Assembly (NCBI RefSeq): GCF_000829415.1
Contig: NZ_AP014637.1
Location: 1,562,001-1,626,000 of the forward strand
Reading direction: 5' to 3'
Length of the DNA: 64,000 nt
From: Pseudomonas sp. StFLB209
GTDB lineage: Bacteria > Pseudomonadota > Gammaproteobacteria > Pseudomonadales > Pseudomonadaceae
The position numbers and the translations under genes are program-made. Below, one piece after another: positions 27,722-39,754 of the stretch; the stretch's first letter is position 1; each line of letters begins with the position of its first letter. The notes under the pieces were generated by a model. That model ran no database searches. It was not told the origin of the DNA and saw nothing but the letters and a program-made list of their open reading frames with translations.

Positions 27722-29187
27722 CAATCTATTCCCAGCTGATTCCAGATCTCGTCCACACGGCGTGTGACCGCCTCATCCTTGACGATAACCCGGCCCCACT
27801 CGCGACTGGTTTCACCCGGCCATTTGTGCGTGGCATCCAGGCCCATCTTCGAGCCCAGGCCCGACACCGGCGAGGCGAAGTCCAGGTAATCGATCGGCGT
27901 GTTGTCGATCATCACCGTGTCGCGCTTGGGGTCCATGCGCGTTGTGATGGCCCAGATGACGTCGTTCCAGTCCCGCGCATTGATATCGTCGTCGGTCACG
28001 ATAACGAACTTGGTGTACATGAACTGTCGCAGGAACGACCAGACACCCAGCATCACGCGCTTGGCATGGCCGGGGTACTGCTTCTTCATGGTCACCACCG
28101 CCATGCGGTAAGAGCAGCCTTCAGGCGGTAGATAGAAGTCAGTGATCTCCGGGAACTGCTTTTGCAAGATCGGCACGAATACTTCATTGAGCGCCACCCC
28201 GAGAATCGCCGGCTCATCCGGTGGCCGGCCAGTGTAGGTGCTGTGGTAGATCGGCTTTTGCCGATGGGTAATGCGCTCGACGGTGAACACCGGGAAACTG
28301 TCGACTTCGTTGTAGTAACCGGTGTGATCGCCATACGGGCCTTCGTCGGCCATCTCGCCGGGATGAATCACCCCTTCCAGAACGATTTCGGCAGTGGCCG
28401 GCACTTGCAGGTCGTTGCCCCGGCACTTGATCAGCTCAGTGCGACTGTCGCGCAGCAGACCGGCGAACGCGTACTCGGACAGGCTGTCCGGTACTGGCGT
28501 GACCGCGCCGAGAATGGTGGCCGGGTCTGCACCCAGAGCCACCGATACCGGGAACGGCTTGCCGGGGTTCTTCGCGCACCATTCCTTGAAGTCCAGCGCG
28601 CCGCCGCGATGGCTGAGCCAGCGCATGATGACCTTGTTGCGGCCGATCACCTGCTGGCGATAGATGCCCAGGTTCTGGCGCTCTTTGTTCGGCCCGCGAG
28701 TGACGGTCAGGCCCCAAGTGATCAGCGGCGCGACATCGCCCGGCCAGCAGGTCTGCACCGGCAGCATGCCAAGATCCACGTCATCACCTTCAATGACCAC
28801 TTCCTGGCAAGGCGCATCCTTGACCACCTTGGGCGCCATGGCGATGACTTTCTTGAAGATCGGCAGCTTGGACCAGGCGTCCTTGAGACCCTTGGGCGGC
28901 TCGGGCTCTTTAAGGAAGGCCAGCAGTTTGCCGATCTCGCGCAGCTCGTCAGTGGACGATGCGCCCATGCCCATGGCGACCCGCTGCGGGGTGCCGAACA
29001 GGTTGCCCAATACCGGAATGTCGAACCCGGCGGGCTTTTCGAAGAGCAGGGCCGGGCCCTTGGCTCGCAGGGTGCGATCACAGATCTCGGTCATTTCCAG
29101 TACGGGGGAAATGGGCATCTGGATGCGTTTCAACTCTCCGCGCTGCTCAAGCTGCTGCACGAAGTCCCTTAGATCCTTGAATTTCAT
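27721..29187 (-). CDS. ubiD: 4-hydroxy-3-polyprenylbenzoate decarboxylase
   Basis: This prenyl-FMN-dependent decarboxylase acts in ubiquinone synthesis. It has 488 residues starting [19 protein letters not shown]. Motifs for prFMN and metal are seen in [19 protein letters not shown], with the catalytic E-R-E type residues in [23 protein letters not shown] (key residues E...GE...EGPYGD). The start at 29187 is chosen because the longer frame begins in the rho terminator region. It is coupled to the reductase gene downstream. Confidence 0.95.
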   Translation of the reverse strand: MKFKDLRDFVQQLEQRGELKRIQMPISPVLEMTEICDRTLRAKGPALLFEKPAGFDIPVLGNLFGTPQRVAMGMGASSTDELREIGKLLAFLKEPEPPKGLKDAWSKLPIFKKVIAMAPKVVKDAPCQEVVIEGDDVDLGMLPVQTCWPGDVAPLITWGLTVTRGPNKERQNLGIYRQQVIGRNKVIMRWLSHRGGALDFKEWCAKNPGKPFPVSVALGADPATILGAVTPVPDSLSEYAFAGLLRDSRTELIKCRGNDLQVPATAEIVLEGVIHPGEMADEGPYGDHTGYYNEVDSFPVFTVERITHRQKPIYHSTYTGRPPDEPAILGVALNEVFVPILQKQFPEITDFYLPPEGCSYRMAVVTMKKQYPGHAKRVMLGVWSFLRQFMYTKFVIVTDDDINARDWNDVIWAITTRMDPKRDTVMIDNTPIDYLDFASPVSGLGSKMGLDATHKWPGETSREWGRVIVKDEAVTRRVDEIWNQLGID

Positions 29188-29256
29188 TGACCCGGCCACT
29201 TTTACAAAGAGGTGCACATCGTACCTGCTCTGTGCAGACGCGCCAGCGTGCAGGCA

Positions 29257-29287
29257 AAAAAAATGGCGCCGCGAGGGCGCCATTTTC
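29257..29287 (-). terminator. Rho-independent terminator of rho
   Basis: An 11-bp perfect stem, AAAATGGCGCC/GGCGCCATTTT with loop GCGAG, is followed on the minus strand by a U run. It separates rho from ubiD. Confidence 0.9.
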
Positions 29288-29301
29288 GATGAGACTGTCC
29301 G

Positions 29302-30561
29302 TTACTTGCGTTTCATGGACAGGAAGAACTCATCGTTGGTCTTGGTCGTCTTGAGCTTGTCGGTCAAGAACTCGATGGCGGCGATTTCGTCCATCGGGTG
29401 CAGCAGCTTGCGCAGAATCCACATGCGTTGCAGTTCGTCGTCGGCGGTCAGCAACTCTTCACGGCGGGTGCCGGAACGGTTGATATTGATGGCCGGGAAG
29501 ACGCGCTTCTCGGCGATCCGACGGTCCAGGGGCAGTTCCATGTTGCCAGTACCCTTGAACTCTTCGTAGATGACTTCGTCCATCTTCGAACCGGTTTCGA
29601 TCAACGCAGTCGCGATGATGGTCAGCGAACCGCCTTCTTCGATGTTACGCGCAGCACCGAAGAAACGCTTCGGCTTCTCCAGGGCGTGAGCATCGACACC
29701 GCCGGTCAGGACCTTGCCGGAGCTCGGGATCACGGTGTTGTAGGCGCGCGCCAGACGGGTGATGGAGTCGAGCAGGATGACCACATCCTTTTTGTGCTCG
29801 ACCAGCCGCTTGGCCTTCTCGATCACCATCTCGGCAACCTGCACGTGACGGGTCGGCGGCTCGTCGAAGGTCGAAGCGACGACTTCGCCGCGCACGGTGC
29901 GCTGCATTTCGGTCACTTCTTCCGGACGCTCGTCGATCAACAACACGATCAGGTGGCATTCAGGGTTGTTGCGGGTGATATTGGCCGCAATGTTCTGCAG
30001 CATGATGGTCTTGCCCGCTTTTGGCGGAGCGACGATCAGGCCACGCTGACCTTTACCGATGGGTGCGCACAGGTCGATGACCCGGCCGGTCAGGTCTTCG
30101 GTGGAACCGTTACCGGCTTCCATTTTCAGGCGCTTGTTCGGGAACAGGGGGGTCAGGTTCTCGAACAGGATCTTGTTCTTGGCGTTTTCCGGGCGGTCGA
30201 AGTTGATCGAGTCAACCTTGAGCAGGGCGAAATAACGCTCGCCTTCCTTTGGAGGGCGGATCTTGCCGACAATAGTGTCGCCGGTACGCAGGTTGAAGCG
30301 GCGAATCTGGCTTGGCGAGACGTAGATATCGTCCGGGCCGGCCAGATAGGAAGCATCTGCGGAACGCAGGAAACCGAAGCCGTCCTGGAGGATCTCCAGC
30401 ACACCATCACCGGAGATTTCTTCGCCGCTCTTTGCGTGCTTCTTGAGCAGGGCGAAAATCACATCCTGCTTGCGCGAACGGGCCATATTTTCTATGCCCA
30501 TCTGTTCGGCCATTTCGAGCAGATCGGTAATCGGCTTTTGCTTGAGTTCAGTCAGGTTCAT
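29302..30561 (-). CDS. rho: Transcription termination factor Rho
   Basis: This hexameric RNA helicase ends untranslated transcripts. It has the standard 419 residues. It carries an N-terminal RNA-binding OB domain ([21 protein letters not shown] region), Walker A ([11 protein letters not shown]) near residue 180, Walker B ([17 protein letters not shown]) and the Q/R loops ([20 protein letters not shown]). Its 5' leader contains two hairpins that may take part in autoregulation. Confidence 0.98.
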   Translation of the reverse strand: MNLTELKQKPITDLLEMAEQMGIENMARSRKQDVIFALLKKHAKSGEEISGDGVLEILQDGFGFLRSADASYLAGPDDIYVSPSQIRRFNLRTGDTIVGKIRPPKEGERYFALLKVDSINFDRPENAKNKILFENLTPLFPNKRLKMEAGNGSTEDLTGRVIDLCAPIGKGQRGLIVAPPKAGKTIMLQNIAANITRNNPECHLIVLLIDERPEEVTEMQRTVRGEVVASTFDEPPTRHVQVAEMVIEKAKRLVEHKKDVVILLDSITRLARAYNTVIPSSGKVLTGGVDAHALEKPKRFFGAARNIEEGGSLTIIATALIETGSKMDEVIYEEFKGTGNMELPLDRRIAEKRVFPAININRSGTRREELLTADDELQRMWILRKLLHPMDEIAAIEFLTDKLKTTKTNDEFFLSMKRK

Positions 30562-30592
30562 ATGGGAATGAAGTAATCGTATATGAGGGGAA

Positions 30593-30705
30593 ATTAAGCC
30601 TCTGGCTTAATGAGACCGCGCCGCAGAGATGGCGAAAGGATCGCGTACTGAATCGAAAGGAGAGCGTCGGCGACGGCTTGCAGGGGGCAACGGAGAAACC
30701 GTTGC
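30593..30705. promoter_or_regulatory. Two inverted repeats in the rho leader
   Basis: ATTAAGCC-TCT-GGCTTAAT (30593-30611) and GCAACGG-AGAAA-CCGTTGC (30687-30705) are perfect inverted repeats between trxA and rho. They could form leader RNA hairpins or protein sites. Rho leaders are known to be autoregulated, but whether these structures do so here is inference. Confidence 0.45.
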
Positions 30706-30753
30706 GGAGCCGAATGTAACATCTGGATTTTCAGGCGTCTAGTGCGCGCCCTG

Positions 30754-30781
30754 AAAAAAACCCCGCATTTAGCGGGGTCTT
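30754..30781 (-). terminator. Rho-independent terminator of trxA
   Basis: A stem of ACCCCGC/GCGGGGT is followed on the minus strand by seven U residues. It ends trxA 14 bases after its stop. Confidence 0.92.
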
Positions 30782-30794
30782 GAACAGCCCGGCC

Positions 30795-31121
30795 TTACAG
30801 GTGGGCGTCGAGGAAAGCCGCCAGTTGCGACTTCGACAGGGCGCCAACTTTAGTGGCTTCAACGTTGCCGTTCTTGAACAGCATCAGGGTCGGGATACCA
30901 CGTACACCGTGCTTGCCAGGGGTATCGGCGTTTTCGTCGATGTTCAGCTTGGCGATGGTCAGCCGGCCTTCATAGGTCGAAGCGATGTCGTCCAGAACCG
31001 GAGCGATCATCTTGCAAGGGCCGCACCATTCTGCCCAGTAATCAACCAGCACGGGGCCCTGAGCCTGAAGAACTACTTCTTCGAAGGTGGCGTCAGTGAC
31101 GTGTTTGATCAGGTCGCTCAT
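30795..31121 (-). CDS. trxA: Thioredoxin 1
   Basis: This cytoplasmic disulfide reductase has 108 residues with the redox motif WCGPC near residue 33-37, the KLNIDEN strand and the cis-Pro in [20 protein letters not shown] precedes the ATG. It is monocistronic, closed by its own terminator, and divergent from ppx. Confidence 0.98.
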   Translation of the reverse strand: MSDLIKHVTDATFEEVVLQAQGPVLVDYWAEWCGPCKMIAPVLDDIASTYEGRLTIAKLNIDENADTPGKHGVRGIPTLMLFKNGNVEATKVGALSKSQLAAFLDAHL

Positions 31122-31442
31122 GGAATTCTCCGGGTTGCTAGGCTAAAAACGTCGTTCATCATAGCGGGCCTGCTGGCATTCAGGAAGTAATCGATCATTG
31201 ACTCTGTCTATGATGGCGCATCACTGTGGTTATAGCTCAGCACCTGAGCGCAAGCGCACTGAACGGATATCCGGCCACTCAGCCTTGTAAGGGCAACGAT
31301 TCATGCGGCTTTTGCGGGCCTGACAATTGGACCGGTGACCGGCTTTTTCAGCACGCCATGACGCCGCACCGTACAGCTTCGCGTTGGCGTGCGCCATGGT
31401 TCGTGGCAGGATGTTGCGGTCATTGACCGGAATCTCCTGACC
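31122..31442. other. Divergent trxA/ppx promoter region
   Basis: This 321-base gap lies between two outward-facing genes. It has no convincing gene, repeat or terminator. Small open frames exist on both strands, but they lack ribosome binding sites and coding character. Promoters for trxA and ppx must lie here; none is clear enough to place. Confidence 0.6.
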
Positions 31443-32945
31443 ATGCCTCACACCAAAGCCAAGAATCTTTCTCTGATCGCTGCCATCGACCTGGGCTCAA
31501 ACAGCTTCCATATGGTGGTGGCCAAGACCAATCAGGGCGATATCCGTATTCTTGAGCGGCTGGGCGAGAAGGTACAGCTGGCGGCCGGCATTAATGAAGA
31601 GCGGCAACTGACCGAAGAGTCGATGCAGCGCGGCCTGGACTGCCTCAAGCGCTTTGCGCAACTGATCAACGGTCTGCCACTGGGCGCGGTCCGGATTGTC
31701 GGCACCAACGCTCTGCGTGAAGCCCGCAACCGCAATGAATTCATTCATCGCGCCGAAGCCATTCTCGGCCACCCCGTAGAAGTGATTTCCGGCCGCGAAG
31801 AAGCGCGCCTCATTTATCTGGGCGTCTCGCACACCCTGGCCGACACTCCCGGCAAGCGCCTGGTGGCCGATATCGGCGGCGGCAGCACCGAATTCATCAT
31901 TGGCCAGCGCTTCGAGCCATTGCTGCGCGAGAGCCTGCAGATGGGCTGCGTCAGCTTCACCCAGCGTTATTTCCGCGATGGCAAGATCACCCCGGCGCGC
32001 TATGCCCAAGCCTACACCGCAGCTCGTCTGGAGTTGATGAGCATCGAGCAGGGCCTGCACCGCCTGAAATGGGACGAGGCCATCGGCTCCTCAGGCACCA
32101 TTCGCGCCATCGGCGCGGTACTGAAGGCCAATGGGCATGGTTCCGGCGAGGTCAACGCTGAAGGTCTGGCCTGGCTCAAGCGCCGCTTGTTCAAACTGGG
32201 CGATATCGAAAAAATCGACTTCGAAGGCATCAAGCCCGATCGTCTGGCGATCTTCCCCGCCGGGCTGTCCATTCTTGAGGCGATCTTCGATGCCCTGGAA
32301 CTGCAGCGCATGGATCACTGCGAGGGCGCGCTGCGTGAAGGCGTGCTCTACGACCTGCTGGGCCGCCATCATCACGAAGACGTCCGCGAACGCACCCTCA
32401 ATTCCCTGATGGAGCGCTATCACGTCGACATGGAGCAGGCTGCACGGGTCGAGCGCAAGGCACTGATGGCGCTGGAACAGGTCGCCGCAGCCTGGGACCT
32501 GGAAGACGAAAGCTACGCCGAGCTGCTGAGCTGGGGCGCCAAGGTGCATGAAGTGGGGCTGGATATCGCCCACTATCATTACCATAAGCATGGCGCCTAC
32601 CTGATCGAGCACTCCGACCTGGCAGGTTTCTCCCATGAAGACCAACAGAAGCTGGCCCTGCTGGTACGCGGCCATCGCCGCAACATCCCCAAGGACAAGT
32701 TCGCTGAATTCGGTGATGAAGGCATCAAGCTGATTCGCCTGTGCGTGCTGCTGCGCTTCGCCATCCTGTTCCACCACATCCGTGGCACTCAGGAAATGCC
32801 GCAGGTGGTGCTGCGCGCCGACGGTCCGAACCTCGACGCGCAGTTCCCGGATGGCTGGCTGGAAAACAACCAGCTGACCCAGGCCGACTTCGCGCTGGAA
32901 GCGGAGTGGCTGACCCGGGTCGGGATCGTCTTCAGCTCACGCTGA
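31443..32945 (+). CDS. ppx: Exopolyphosphatase
   Basis: This enzyme releases phosphate from polyphosphate ends, and in some species also hydrolyses pppGpp. It has 500 residues of the ASKHA fold: [12 protein letters not shown] (phosphate-1 loop), [10 protein letters not shown] (phosphate-2 loop), and a C-terminal HD-like domain with [18 protein letters not shown]. The start is the ATG at 31443 ([18 protein letters not shown]). Its 3' end overlaps the convergent ppk gene by 14 bases, so synthesis and breakdown genes face each other. Confidence 0.96.
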   Translation: MPHTKAKNLSLIAAIDLGSNSFHMVVAKTNQGDIRILERLGEKVQLAAGINEERQLTEESMQRGLDCLKRFAQLINGLPLGAVRIVGTNALREARNRNEFIHRAEAILGHPVEVISGREEARLIYLGVSHTLADTPGKRLVADIGGGSTEFIIGQRFEPLLRESLQMGCVSFTQRYFRDGKITPARYAQAYTAARLELMSIEQGLHRLKWDEAIGSSGTIRAIGAVLKANGHGSGEVNAEGLAWLKRRLFKLGDIEKIDFEGIKPDRLAIFPAGLSILEAIFDALELQRMDHCEGALREGVLYDLLGRHHHEDVRERTLNSLMERYHVDMEQAARVERKALMALEQVAAAWDLEDESYAELLSWGAKVHEVGLDIAHYHYHKHGAYLIEHSDLAGFSHEDQQKLALLVRGHRRNIPKDKFAEFGDEGIKLIRLCVLLRFAILFHHIRGTQEMPQVVLRADGPNLDAQFPDGWLENNQLTQADFALEAEWLTRVGIVFSSR

Positions 32946-35142
32946 TGATCGGCTTGCTCAGGCGCTCCAGCAGGGTCGCCTGGGCACTGCGGGCATTCTG
33001 GTTGCCGGTCGGGCTGGTACGGATGTAACGGCCGTCGGACTGCAGAATCCAGCTATGGGTGTTATCGGTCAGATACAGCTCCAGCTCTTTCTTGACCCGC
33101 AGGATCAACTTCTTGCTGTCCACCGGGAAGCAGGTCTCGACGCGCTTGTCGAGGTTACGCTCCATCCAGTCGGCACTGGACAGGAACATCTGCTCATCAC
33201 CGCCATTGAGGAAGTAATAGACCCGGGTGTGCTCCAGGAAGCGACCGATGATCGAGCGTACCTGAATATTGTGCGACACCCCCGCAATGCCCGGTCGCAG
33301 GCAGCACATGCCGCGCACCACCAGATCGATCTTCACCCCGGCCTGGCTGGCCTTGTACAACGCGCGGATGACTTTCGGGTCGGTCAGCGAGTTGAACTTG
33401 GCAATGATATGCGCCGGCTTGCCTTCCGCGGCAAACTGGGTTTCCCGGGCAATCATGTCCAGGATGCCCTTCTTGAGGGTGAACGGCGCATGCAGCAGCT
33501 TCTTCATGCGCAGGATCTTGCCCATGCCGATCAACTGGCTGAATAGCTTGGACACGTCTTCGCACAGCGCATCATCGGACGTCAGCATGCTGTAGTCGGT
33601 GTACAGCCGCGCGTTGCCGGCATGGTAGTTACCGGTGCCCATGTGCGCGTAACGCACGATGTCGCCGTTCTCGCGGCGCAGGATCAGCATCATCTTGGAG
33701 TGGGTCTTGAAGCCGACCACACCATAGATCACTACCGCACCTGCCGCTTGCAGGCGGCTGGCCAGTTGCAGGTTCGACTCTTCGTCAAAACGCGCCCGCA
33801 GCTCAATGACCGCCGTGACTTCCTTGCCGTTGCGCGCCGCATCCACCAGCGCATCGACGATCTCGGAGTTGGCACCACTGCGGTACAGGGTCTGGCGCAC
33901 AGCCAGCACATGCGGGTCTTTGGCGGCCTGGCGCAGCAGGTCGACAACCGGCGTGAAGGACTCGAACGGGTGCAACAGCAGAATGTCCTGCTTGCGGATC
34001 ACGCTGAACAGGTTTTCGCTGTTCTGCAGCAATTTGGGAATCGCCGGGGTGAACGGCGGGTATTGCAGCTCTGGATGACTGTCCAGACCGGTAATGCTGA
34101 ACAGGCGCGTCAGGTTGACCGGGCCGTTGACCTGATACAGCTCCGACTCGTTCAGGCTGAACTGCTTGAGCAGGTAGTCTGACAGGTGTTTCGGGCAGGT
34201 ATCGGCCACCTCCAGGCGTACCGCGTCACCGTAACGACGCGAGAACAGCTCGCCGCGCAGGGCACGGGCCAGGTCTTCGACGTCCTCGGAATCGAGCGCC
34301 AGGTCGGCGTTACGGGTCAACCGGAACTGATAGCAGCCCTTGACCTTCATGCCCTGGAACAGGTCATCGGCGTGCGCATGGATCATCGACGACAGGAACA
34401 CGAAGTTGTCGCCAGGCCCACCGACCTCTTCCGGAACCTTGATGACCCGTGGCAACAAGCGCGGTGCCGGGATGATCGCCAGACCCGAATCGCGACCGAA
34501 GGCGTCGACGCCTTCAAGCTCAACGATGAAGTTCAGGCTCTTGTTGACCAGCAGCGGGAACGGGTGGGTCGGGTCCAGGCCGATCGGGGTGATGATCGGT
34601 GCGATTTCATCACGGAAATAGCGGCGCACCCAGGTCTTGAGCTTGACCGTCCAGTAACGGCGACGAATGAAGCGCACCTGATGTTTTTCAAGCTCCGGCA
34701 ACAGGATGTCGTTGAGGATCGCGTACTGGCGATCCACCTGCTCGTGGACCTGCTCACTGATACGCGCCAGCGCCTGGTGCGGCTGCAAACCATCGGCGCC
34801 GGCCAGCTCACGGGCAAAATTGATCTGTTTCTTGAGGCCCGCCACGCGAATCTCGAAGAACTCATCCAGGTTGCTGGAAAAAATCAGCAGGAACTTCAGC
34901 CGCTCCAGCAGCGGATAGGACTCATCCAGCGCCTGCTCCAGCACCCGGATGTTGAACTGCAATTGGGCCAGTTCACGGTGGATGTACAGGCTGCTGTCGT
35001 CCAGGTTGGTAACGACAACTGCAGGGGCCGCGGTAACAGGGGTCTCGACGACCTGCTCAAGCTCAATGGCAGGCTCAACCACAGGTGTAGCCTCCTGAAC
35101 ACTGACTTCTACGGTGGCTTGGGTGAGTCCTTCGGTATTCAT
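32932..35142 (-). CDS. ppk: Polyphosphate kinase
   Basis: This membrane-associated enzyme makes polyphosphate from ATP. It has 736 residues with the PPK1 four-domain layout. The conserved N domain begins near [15 protein letters not shown], after a ~45-residue low-complexity, Pro/Val/Glu-rich leader that is longer than in the E. coli enzyme. The autophosphorylated His lies in the [16 protein letters not shown] block, and a second conserved His in [17 protein letters not shown] precedes the ATG. It lies upstream of and convergent with ppx, and downstream of hemB on the same strand. Confidence 0.96.
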   Translation of the reverse strand: MNTEGLTQATVEVSVQEATPVVEPAIELEQVVETPVTAAPAVVVTNLDDSSLYIHRELAQLQFNIRVLEQALDESYPLLERLKFLLIFSSNLDEFFEIRVAGLKKQINFARELAGADGLQPHQALARISEQVHEQVDRQYAILNDILLPELEKHQVRFIRRRYWTVKLKTWVRRYFRDEIAPIITPIGLDPTHPFPLLVNKSLNFIVELEGVDAFGRDSGLAIIPAPRLLPRVIKVPEEVGGPGDNFVFLSSMIHAHADDLFQGMKVKGCYQFRLTRNADLALDSEDVEDLARALRGELFSRRYGDAVRLEVADTCPKHLSDYLLKQFSLNESELYQVNGPVNLTRLFSITGLDSHPELQYPPFTPAIPKLLQNSENLFSVIRKQDILLLHPFESFTPVVDLLRQAAKDPHVLAVRQTLYRSGANSEIVDALVDAARNGKEVTAVIELRARFDEESNLQLASRLQAAGAVVIYGVVGFKTHSKMMLILRRENGDIVRYAHMGTGNYHAGNARLYTDYSMLTSDDALCEDVSKLFSQLIGMGKILRMKKLLHAPFTLKKGILDMIARETQFAAEGKPAHIIAKFNSLTDPKVIRALYKASQAGVKIDLVVRGMCCLRPGIAGVSHNIQVRSIIGRFLEHTRVYYFLNGGDEQMFLSSADWMERNLDKRVETCFPVDSKKLILRVKKELELYLTDNTHSWILQSDGRYIRTSPTGNQNARSAQATLLERLSKPIISVS

Positions 35143-35162
35143 GAACGTTCCTGTGAGGGAGG

Positions 35163-36227
<1,065 letters not shown>

Positions 36228-36405
36228 TTATGACCAAAGTGTGACAATTTAAGTGCAGTCTGCGACCCGAGGCCGCAGCAGAGCCTCTGGCGCGATTTTC
36301 AGCGCTGTGGTTGTAACATTCTTTAACGCTGCGACGCACATGGGTGCTTTCCAGTTTCTCCTGCGCGAGTTAGGCTGCGGTCCTCATTTCGCCAGCATCC
36401 AGACA

Positions 36406-37032
36406 ATGCTCCAGAATTTTCTAAACGACTTCGGCTATCTGGCCCTGTTCATCGGCACCTTCTTTGAAGGCGAGACCATTCTGGTGCTTGCCGGATTCCT
36501 GGCGTTCCGTGGATACATGGACCTTAACATGGTCATGCTGGTCGCGTTTTGCGGCAGCTATGCAGGCGACCAGCTCTGGTACTTCATGGGGCGCCGGCAC
36601 GGCCGCAAGCTGCTGGCCCGCAAACCGCGCTGGCAGGCGATGGGCGACCGGGCGTTGCGCCTGGTGCGCAAGCACCCCGACCTCTGGGTGCTGAGCTTCC
36701 GCTTCGTCTACGGCCTGCGCACCGTGATGCCGGTGGCTATCGGCCTGTCCGGCTATCCGCCGGCGCGCTACCTGATCCTCAACGGCATCGGGGCAGCAGT
36801 CTGGGCCGTGGCCCTGGCCTCGGCGTCCTACCACTTCGGCTCGGTCATGGAAGGCCTGCTGGGCAATATCAAGAAGTACGAGCTGTGGGTCCTCGGCGGT
36901 CTGCTGGTGATCGGTCTGGCACTCTGGGCGCGCCGCCGCTTCAAGAGCGCCCGCCTGGCCCGGGAAGAGAAACTCGCTGCCGTCTCCGCCAGCGAAGCGC
37001 CTCTGGATCCGGCCGACAAGAAAGCCGACTGA
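36406..37032 (+). CDS. DedA-family membrane protein
   Basis: This 208-residue inner-membrane protein belongs to the DedA/SNARE-associated family, linked to lipid scrambling or flipping and membrane-potential homeostasis. It has several hydrophobic helices, the re-entrant ETILVLAGFLAF segment with conserved Glu, and the FRFVYGLRTVMPVAIGLSG motif with the essential Arg residues. The start is uncertain: the ATG at 36406 fits the family N-terminus (MLQNFLNDFGY), but an ATG at 36340 and a GTG further up are in frame, and none has a clear ribosome binding site. The C-terminus is a basic cytoplasmic tail. Confidence 0.88.
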   Translation: MLQNFLNDFGYLALFIGTFFEGETILVLAGFLAFRGYMDLNMVMLVAFCGSYAGDQLWYFMGRRHGRKLLARKPRWQAMGDRALRLVRKHPDLWVLSFRFVYGLRTVMPVAIGLSGYPPARYLILNGIGAAVWAVALASASYHFGSVMEGLLGNIKKYELWVLGGLLVIGLALWARRRFKSARLAREEKLAAVSASEAPLDPADKKAD

Positions 37033-37183
37033 CCCCGCACCCGGTCCGGGCACCCAGTGCCCGGACTGCATTGAACATCCCGCTCCTGCTACGATCCGAT
37101 CTTTTGCATGCCCGCTGATTTTCAGCGCGGCAGGCACAGGCATACCCGGCGCCCGACCGGGTTCATGATGGAGAGTGTTCGAC

Positions 37184-37858
37184 ATGCACAAAAAAGTAGC
37201 CGTTATCCTGTCTGGCTGCGGCGTCTACGATGGCGCTGAGATCCATGAAAGCGTCCTGACCCTGCTGCGCCTGGATCAACGCGGCGTGCAGGTACAATGC
37301 TTCGCACCGGATATCGCGCAACTGCATGTCATCAACCACCTCACCGGTGAAGTCAGCGCAGAGTCGCGCAACGTACTGGTGGAGTCGGCACGCATCGCCC
37401 GCGGCGCCGTCCAGGACGTCCGCGAAGCCCGTGCCGAAGACTTTGACGCGATCATCGTGCCTGGCGGCTTCGGCTCGGCCAAGAACCTCTCGAACCTGGC
37501 CAGCGAAGGGGCCGCCTGCCAAGTGCAGGAAGACGTGCTGGCACTGCTCAAGGCCTTTGTCGAGGCAGGCAAGCCGGTCGGGCTGATCTGCATCACCCCC
37601 GCACTGGCCGCGAAAATCTACGGCCCGGGCGTCATCAGTACCATCGGCAACGACCCGGACACCGCCGCAGCGATCATCCAGATGGGCGGCGTGCACCAGG
37701 ACAGCCATGTCGAGGACATCGTCGAAGACGCCGAGCGCAAACTGGTCAGCACCCCGGCCTACATGCTCGCCCGCAGCATCAGCGAGGCCGCTGCGGGGAT
37801 CAACAAGCTGGTTGACCGGGTCATTGAGCTGACCCATGAGGACGATGCGGCCCGATAG
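37184..37858 (+). CDS. elbB: DJ-1/PfpI-family glyoxalase ElbB
   Basis: This 224-residue cytoplasmic protein of the ElbB (isoprenoid biosynthesis-linked, glyoxalase III-like) family has VAVILSGCGVYDGAEIHE at the start, PGGFGSAKN, and a nucleophile-elbow region (GLICITPALAA) containing the conserved Cys. GGAGAG lies before the ATG at 37184. It converges with the FTR1 fusion gene. The physiological substrate is unknown. Confidence 0.92.
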   Translation: MHKKVAVILSGCGVYDGAEIHESVLTLLRLDQRGVQVQCFAPDIAQLHVINHLTGEVSAESRNVLVESARIARGAVQDVREARAEDFDAIIVPGGFGSAKNLSNLASEGAACQVQEDVLALLKAFVEAGKPVGLICITPALAAKIYGPGVISTIGNDPDTAAAIIQMGGVHQDSHVEDIVEDAERKLVSTPAYMLARSISEAAAGINKLVDRVIELTHEDDAAR

Positions 37859-37864
37859 CCGCGA

Positions 37865-39754
37865 TCAGCCTGCGGCGCGGCGCTCCTGCAAACGGCTACG
37901 CCCGTACAGCAAGGCAATCGCCAGCAACGCCACTGCCTGAGCGCTCAGCGACCAGGCATCGGCATGCACACCCAGCCAGTCGAACTCGAAGAAGCTCACC
38001 GGATGGGTGCCGAAGATGCCGGCTTCCTGCAGCGCTTTGACACCATGTCCGGCGAACACCACCGACAGTGCGCACAGCAATGCAGCATTGATTGAGAAGA
38101 ACAGCGCCAGCGGCAGTTTCGCCGAGCCGCGCAGGATGATCCAGGCCAGCCCCAGCAACAGCACCAGCGCGGTTCCCGCCCCCGCCAGGACGGCGTTATG
38201 CCCGGCGGGACCGGCCTGCAGCCACAGGGTCTCGTAGAACAGGATGACCTCGAACAACTCGCGATACACCGAGAAGAATGCCAGCACAGCAAAGCCGAAA
38301 CGGCCGCCACCACTGACCAGGCTGCTCTTCACATAATCCTGCCAGGCAGCGGCGTGGCGACGATCATGCATCCAGACCCCGAGCCACAGCACCATGACAC
38401 TGGCAAACAATGCCGTGGCGCCTTCGAGCAGTTCACGCTGGGCACCGCTGACATCAATCACATAAGCCGCCAGCGCCCAGGTCGCCAGCCCCGCCAGCAA
38501 TGCCAGGCCCCAACCAACATTGACGCTGCGCACCGCCGATTCCTGACCCGTGTTGCGCAAGAACGCCAGGATCGCCGCCAGCACCAGAATCGCTTCCAGC
38601 CCTTCACGCAACAGAATCAGCAGGCCGGAAATGTAGCTCAGGGACACGCTCAGGCCATCACCGCCCAACGCCTCGGCAGACGCCTTGAGCTTGACCTTGG
38701 CCAGGTCCAGACGCTGAGCCACCTGTTCCTGGGGCAGGTTGTCCTGCACCGCTTGGCGATACGCCATCAACGACTTTTCGGTGTCCTTGCGCAGCGCGGT
38801 GTCGACGTTGTCCAACGAGCTTTCGACCAGTTCGAAACCTTCCAGATAGGCGGCAACCGACAGGTCATAGGCCTGGTCGCGGTCACCTGCCGCATAGGCG
38901 GCCAGGCTCTTGTCCAGGGTGCTGCGGGTGTAGTCGAGCAACTGCGCGGGCCCCCGCTGGGCCTGTGGCGGCTTGGCGCGCTGGGCCCGGAAGGCGGCGG
39001 CCGCTTGCGGCCCCTCAGCAGCCTCGACTTCTGCCGGAGTCAGGCGCGCCAGATCGGCCAGCTGCCAGGTCTTGTCCGAGCTGGCCCCAGGCTGGGCGGT
39101 AAAGCCTGCGATATAAACCGCCAGGTCCCAACGCTGACGCTCATCAAGCAGTTCACCGAAGGCTGGCATGTCGGTGCCCGCCACGCCAAGCCCGAGGGTG
39201 TTGTAGATGCCGTACAGGCTTAACCGATCGAGGCGCGCGGCATCGCGCAGATTGGCCGGTGGCGGCTCCAGGCCGATACCTGCCGGCCCGTCGCCGGCGC
39301 CGCTGGCGCCATGGCACACCGAGCAGACCTGCGCATACAGCGGTGCGCCACGGGCCGGGTCCGGGGTAATCAACGGCGCCTGGCTGACCTCGTACGCGGC
39401 GGCCAGGCTGGCGCCCAACTGGCGGGCCTGACGGGCCACGGCGCTGCCCTCATCGCGGCGCTGCACCGCGCTCAACAATTGCTCAACACCGTGCTCCAGG
39501 CTGTCGCGCCCGGCCCGCTGTGGCAAACCGACCACCAGGCCCTGTAACGCACCGAGGAATTCGACCTGCTCGCGGTACTCGCCATCATCAATGACCTTGC
39601 CGTCGGCCACCGTCGCCGGGTAGTCGACAGCAATGTAGTCGAGCAAGTGCAGCGCCTGGACGGCACCTTCGACAGGCTCGGCCAACAGCACAGAGCTGCA
39701 CAGCAGCAGTACAGGCATGAGCAGCCAGCTCAAAACACGGGCAAGGGAAGGCAT
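37865..39754 (-). CDS. FTR1-family iron permease fused to cytochrome c domain
   Basis: This 629-residue fusion has an N-terminal signal peptide (core VLSWLLMPVLLLCSSVLLAE), a periplasmic c-type haem domain with CSVCH (C144, C147, H148), a helical linker and an FTR1 membrane permease. The permease carries the paired iron-translocating motifs REGLE and RELFE. The arrangement suggests Fe2+ oxidation coupled to Fe3+ uptake, with the cytochrome as electron acceptor; family knowledge supports this type of role but not the exact mechanism. The start at 39754 is chosen for the clean signal peptide. It is divergent from the lipoprotein operon. Confidence 0.9.
   Translation of the reverse strand: MPSLARVLSWLLMPVLLLCSSVLLAEPVEGAVQALHLLDYIAVDYPATVADGKVIDDGEYREQVEFLGALQGLVVGLPQRAGRDSLEHGVEQLLSAVQRRDEGSAVARQARQLGASLAAAYEVSQAPLITPDPARGAPLYAQVCSVCHGASGAGDGPAGIGLEPPPANLRDAARLDRLSLYGIYNTLGLGVAGTDMPAFGELLDERQRWDLAVYIAGFTAQPGASSDKTWQLADLARLTPAEVEAAEGPQAAAAFRAQRAKPPQAQRGPAQLLDYTRSTLDKSLAAYAAGDRDQAYDLSVAAYLEGFELVESSLDNVDTALRKDTEKSLMAYRQAVQDNLPQEQVAQRLDLAKVKLKASAEALGGDGLSVSLSYISGLLILLREGLEAILVLAAILAFLRNTGQESAVRSVNVGWGLALLAGLATWALAAYVIDVSGAQRELLEGATALFASVMVLWLGVWMHDRRHAAAWQDYVKSSLVSGGGRFGFAVLAFFSVYRELFEVILFYETLWLQAGPAGHNAVLAGAGTALVLLLGLAWIILRGSAKLPLALFFSINAALLCALSVVFAGHGVKALQEAGIFGTHPVSFFEFDWLGVHADAWSLSAQAVALLAIALLYGRSRLQERRAAG

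Noticed and set aside
31226..31451. Small opposing open frames between trxA and ppx
   Set aside because: They mirror each other on both strands, lack ribosome binding sites and resemble no family.
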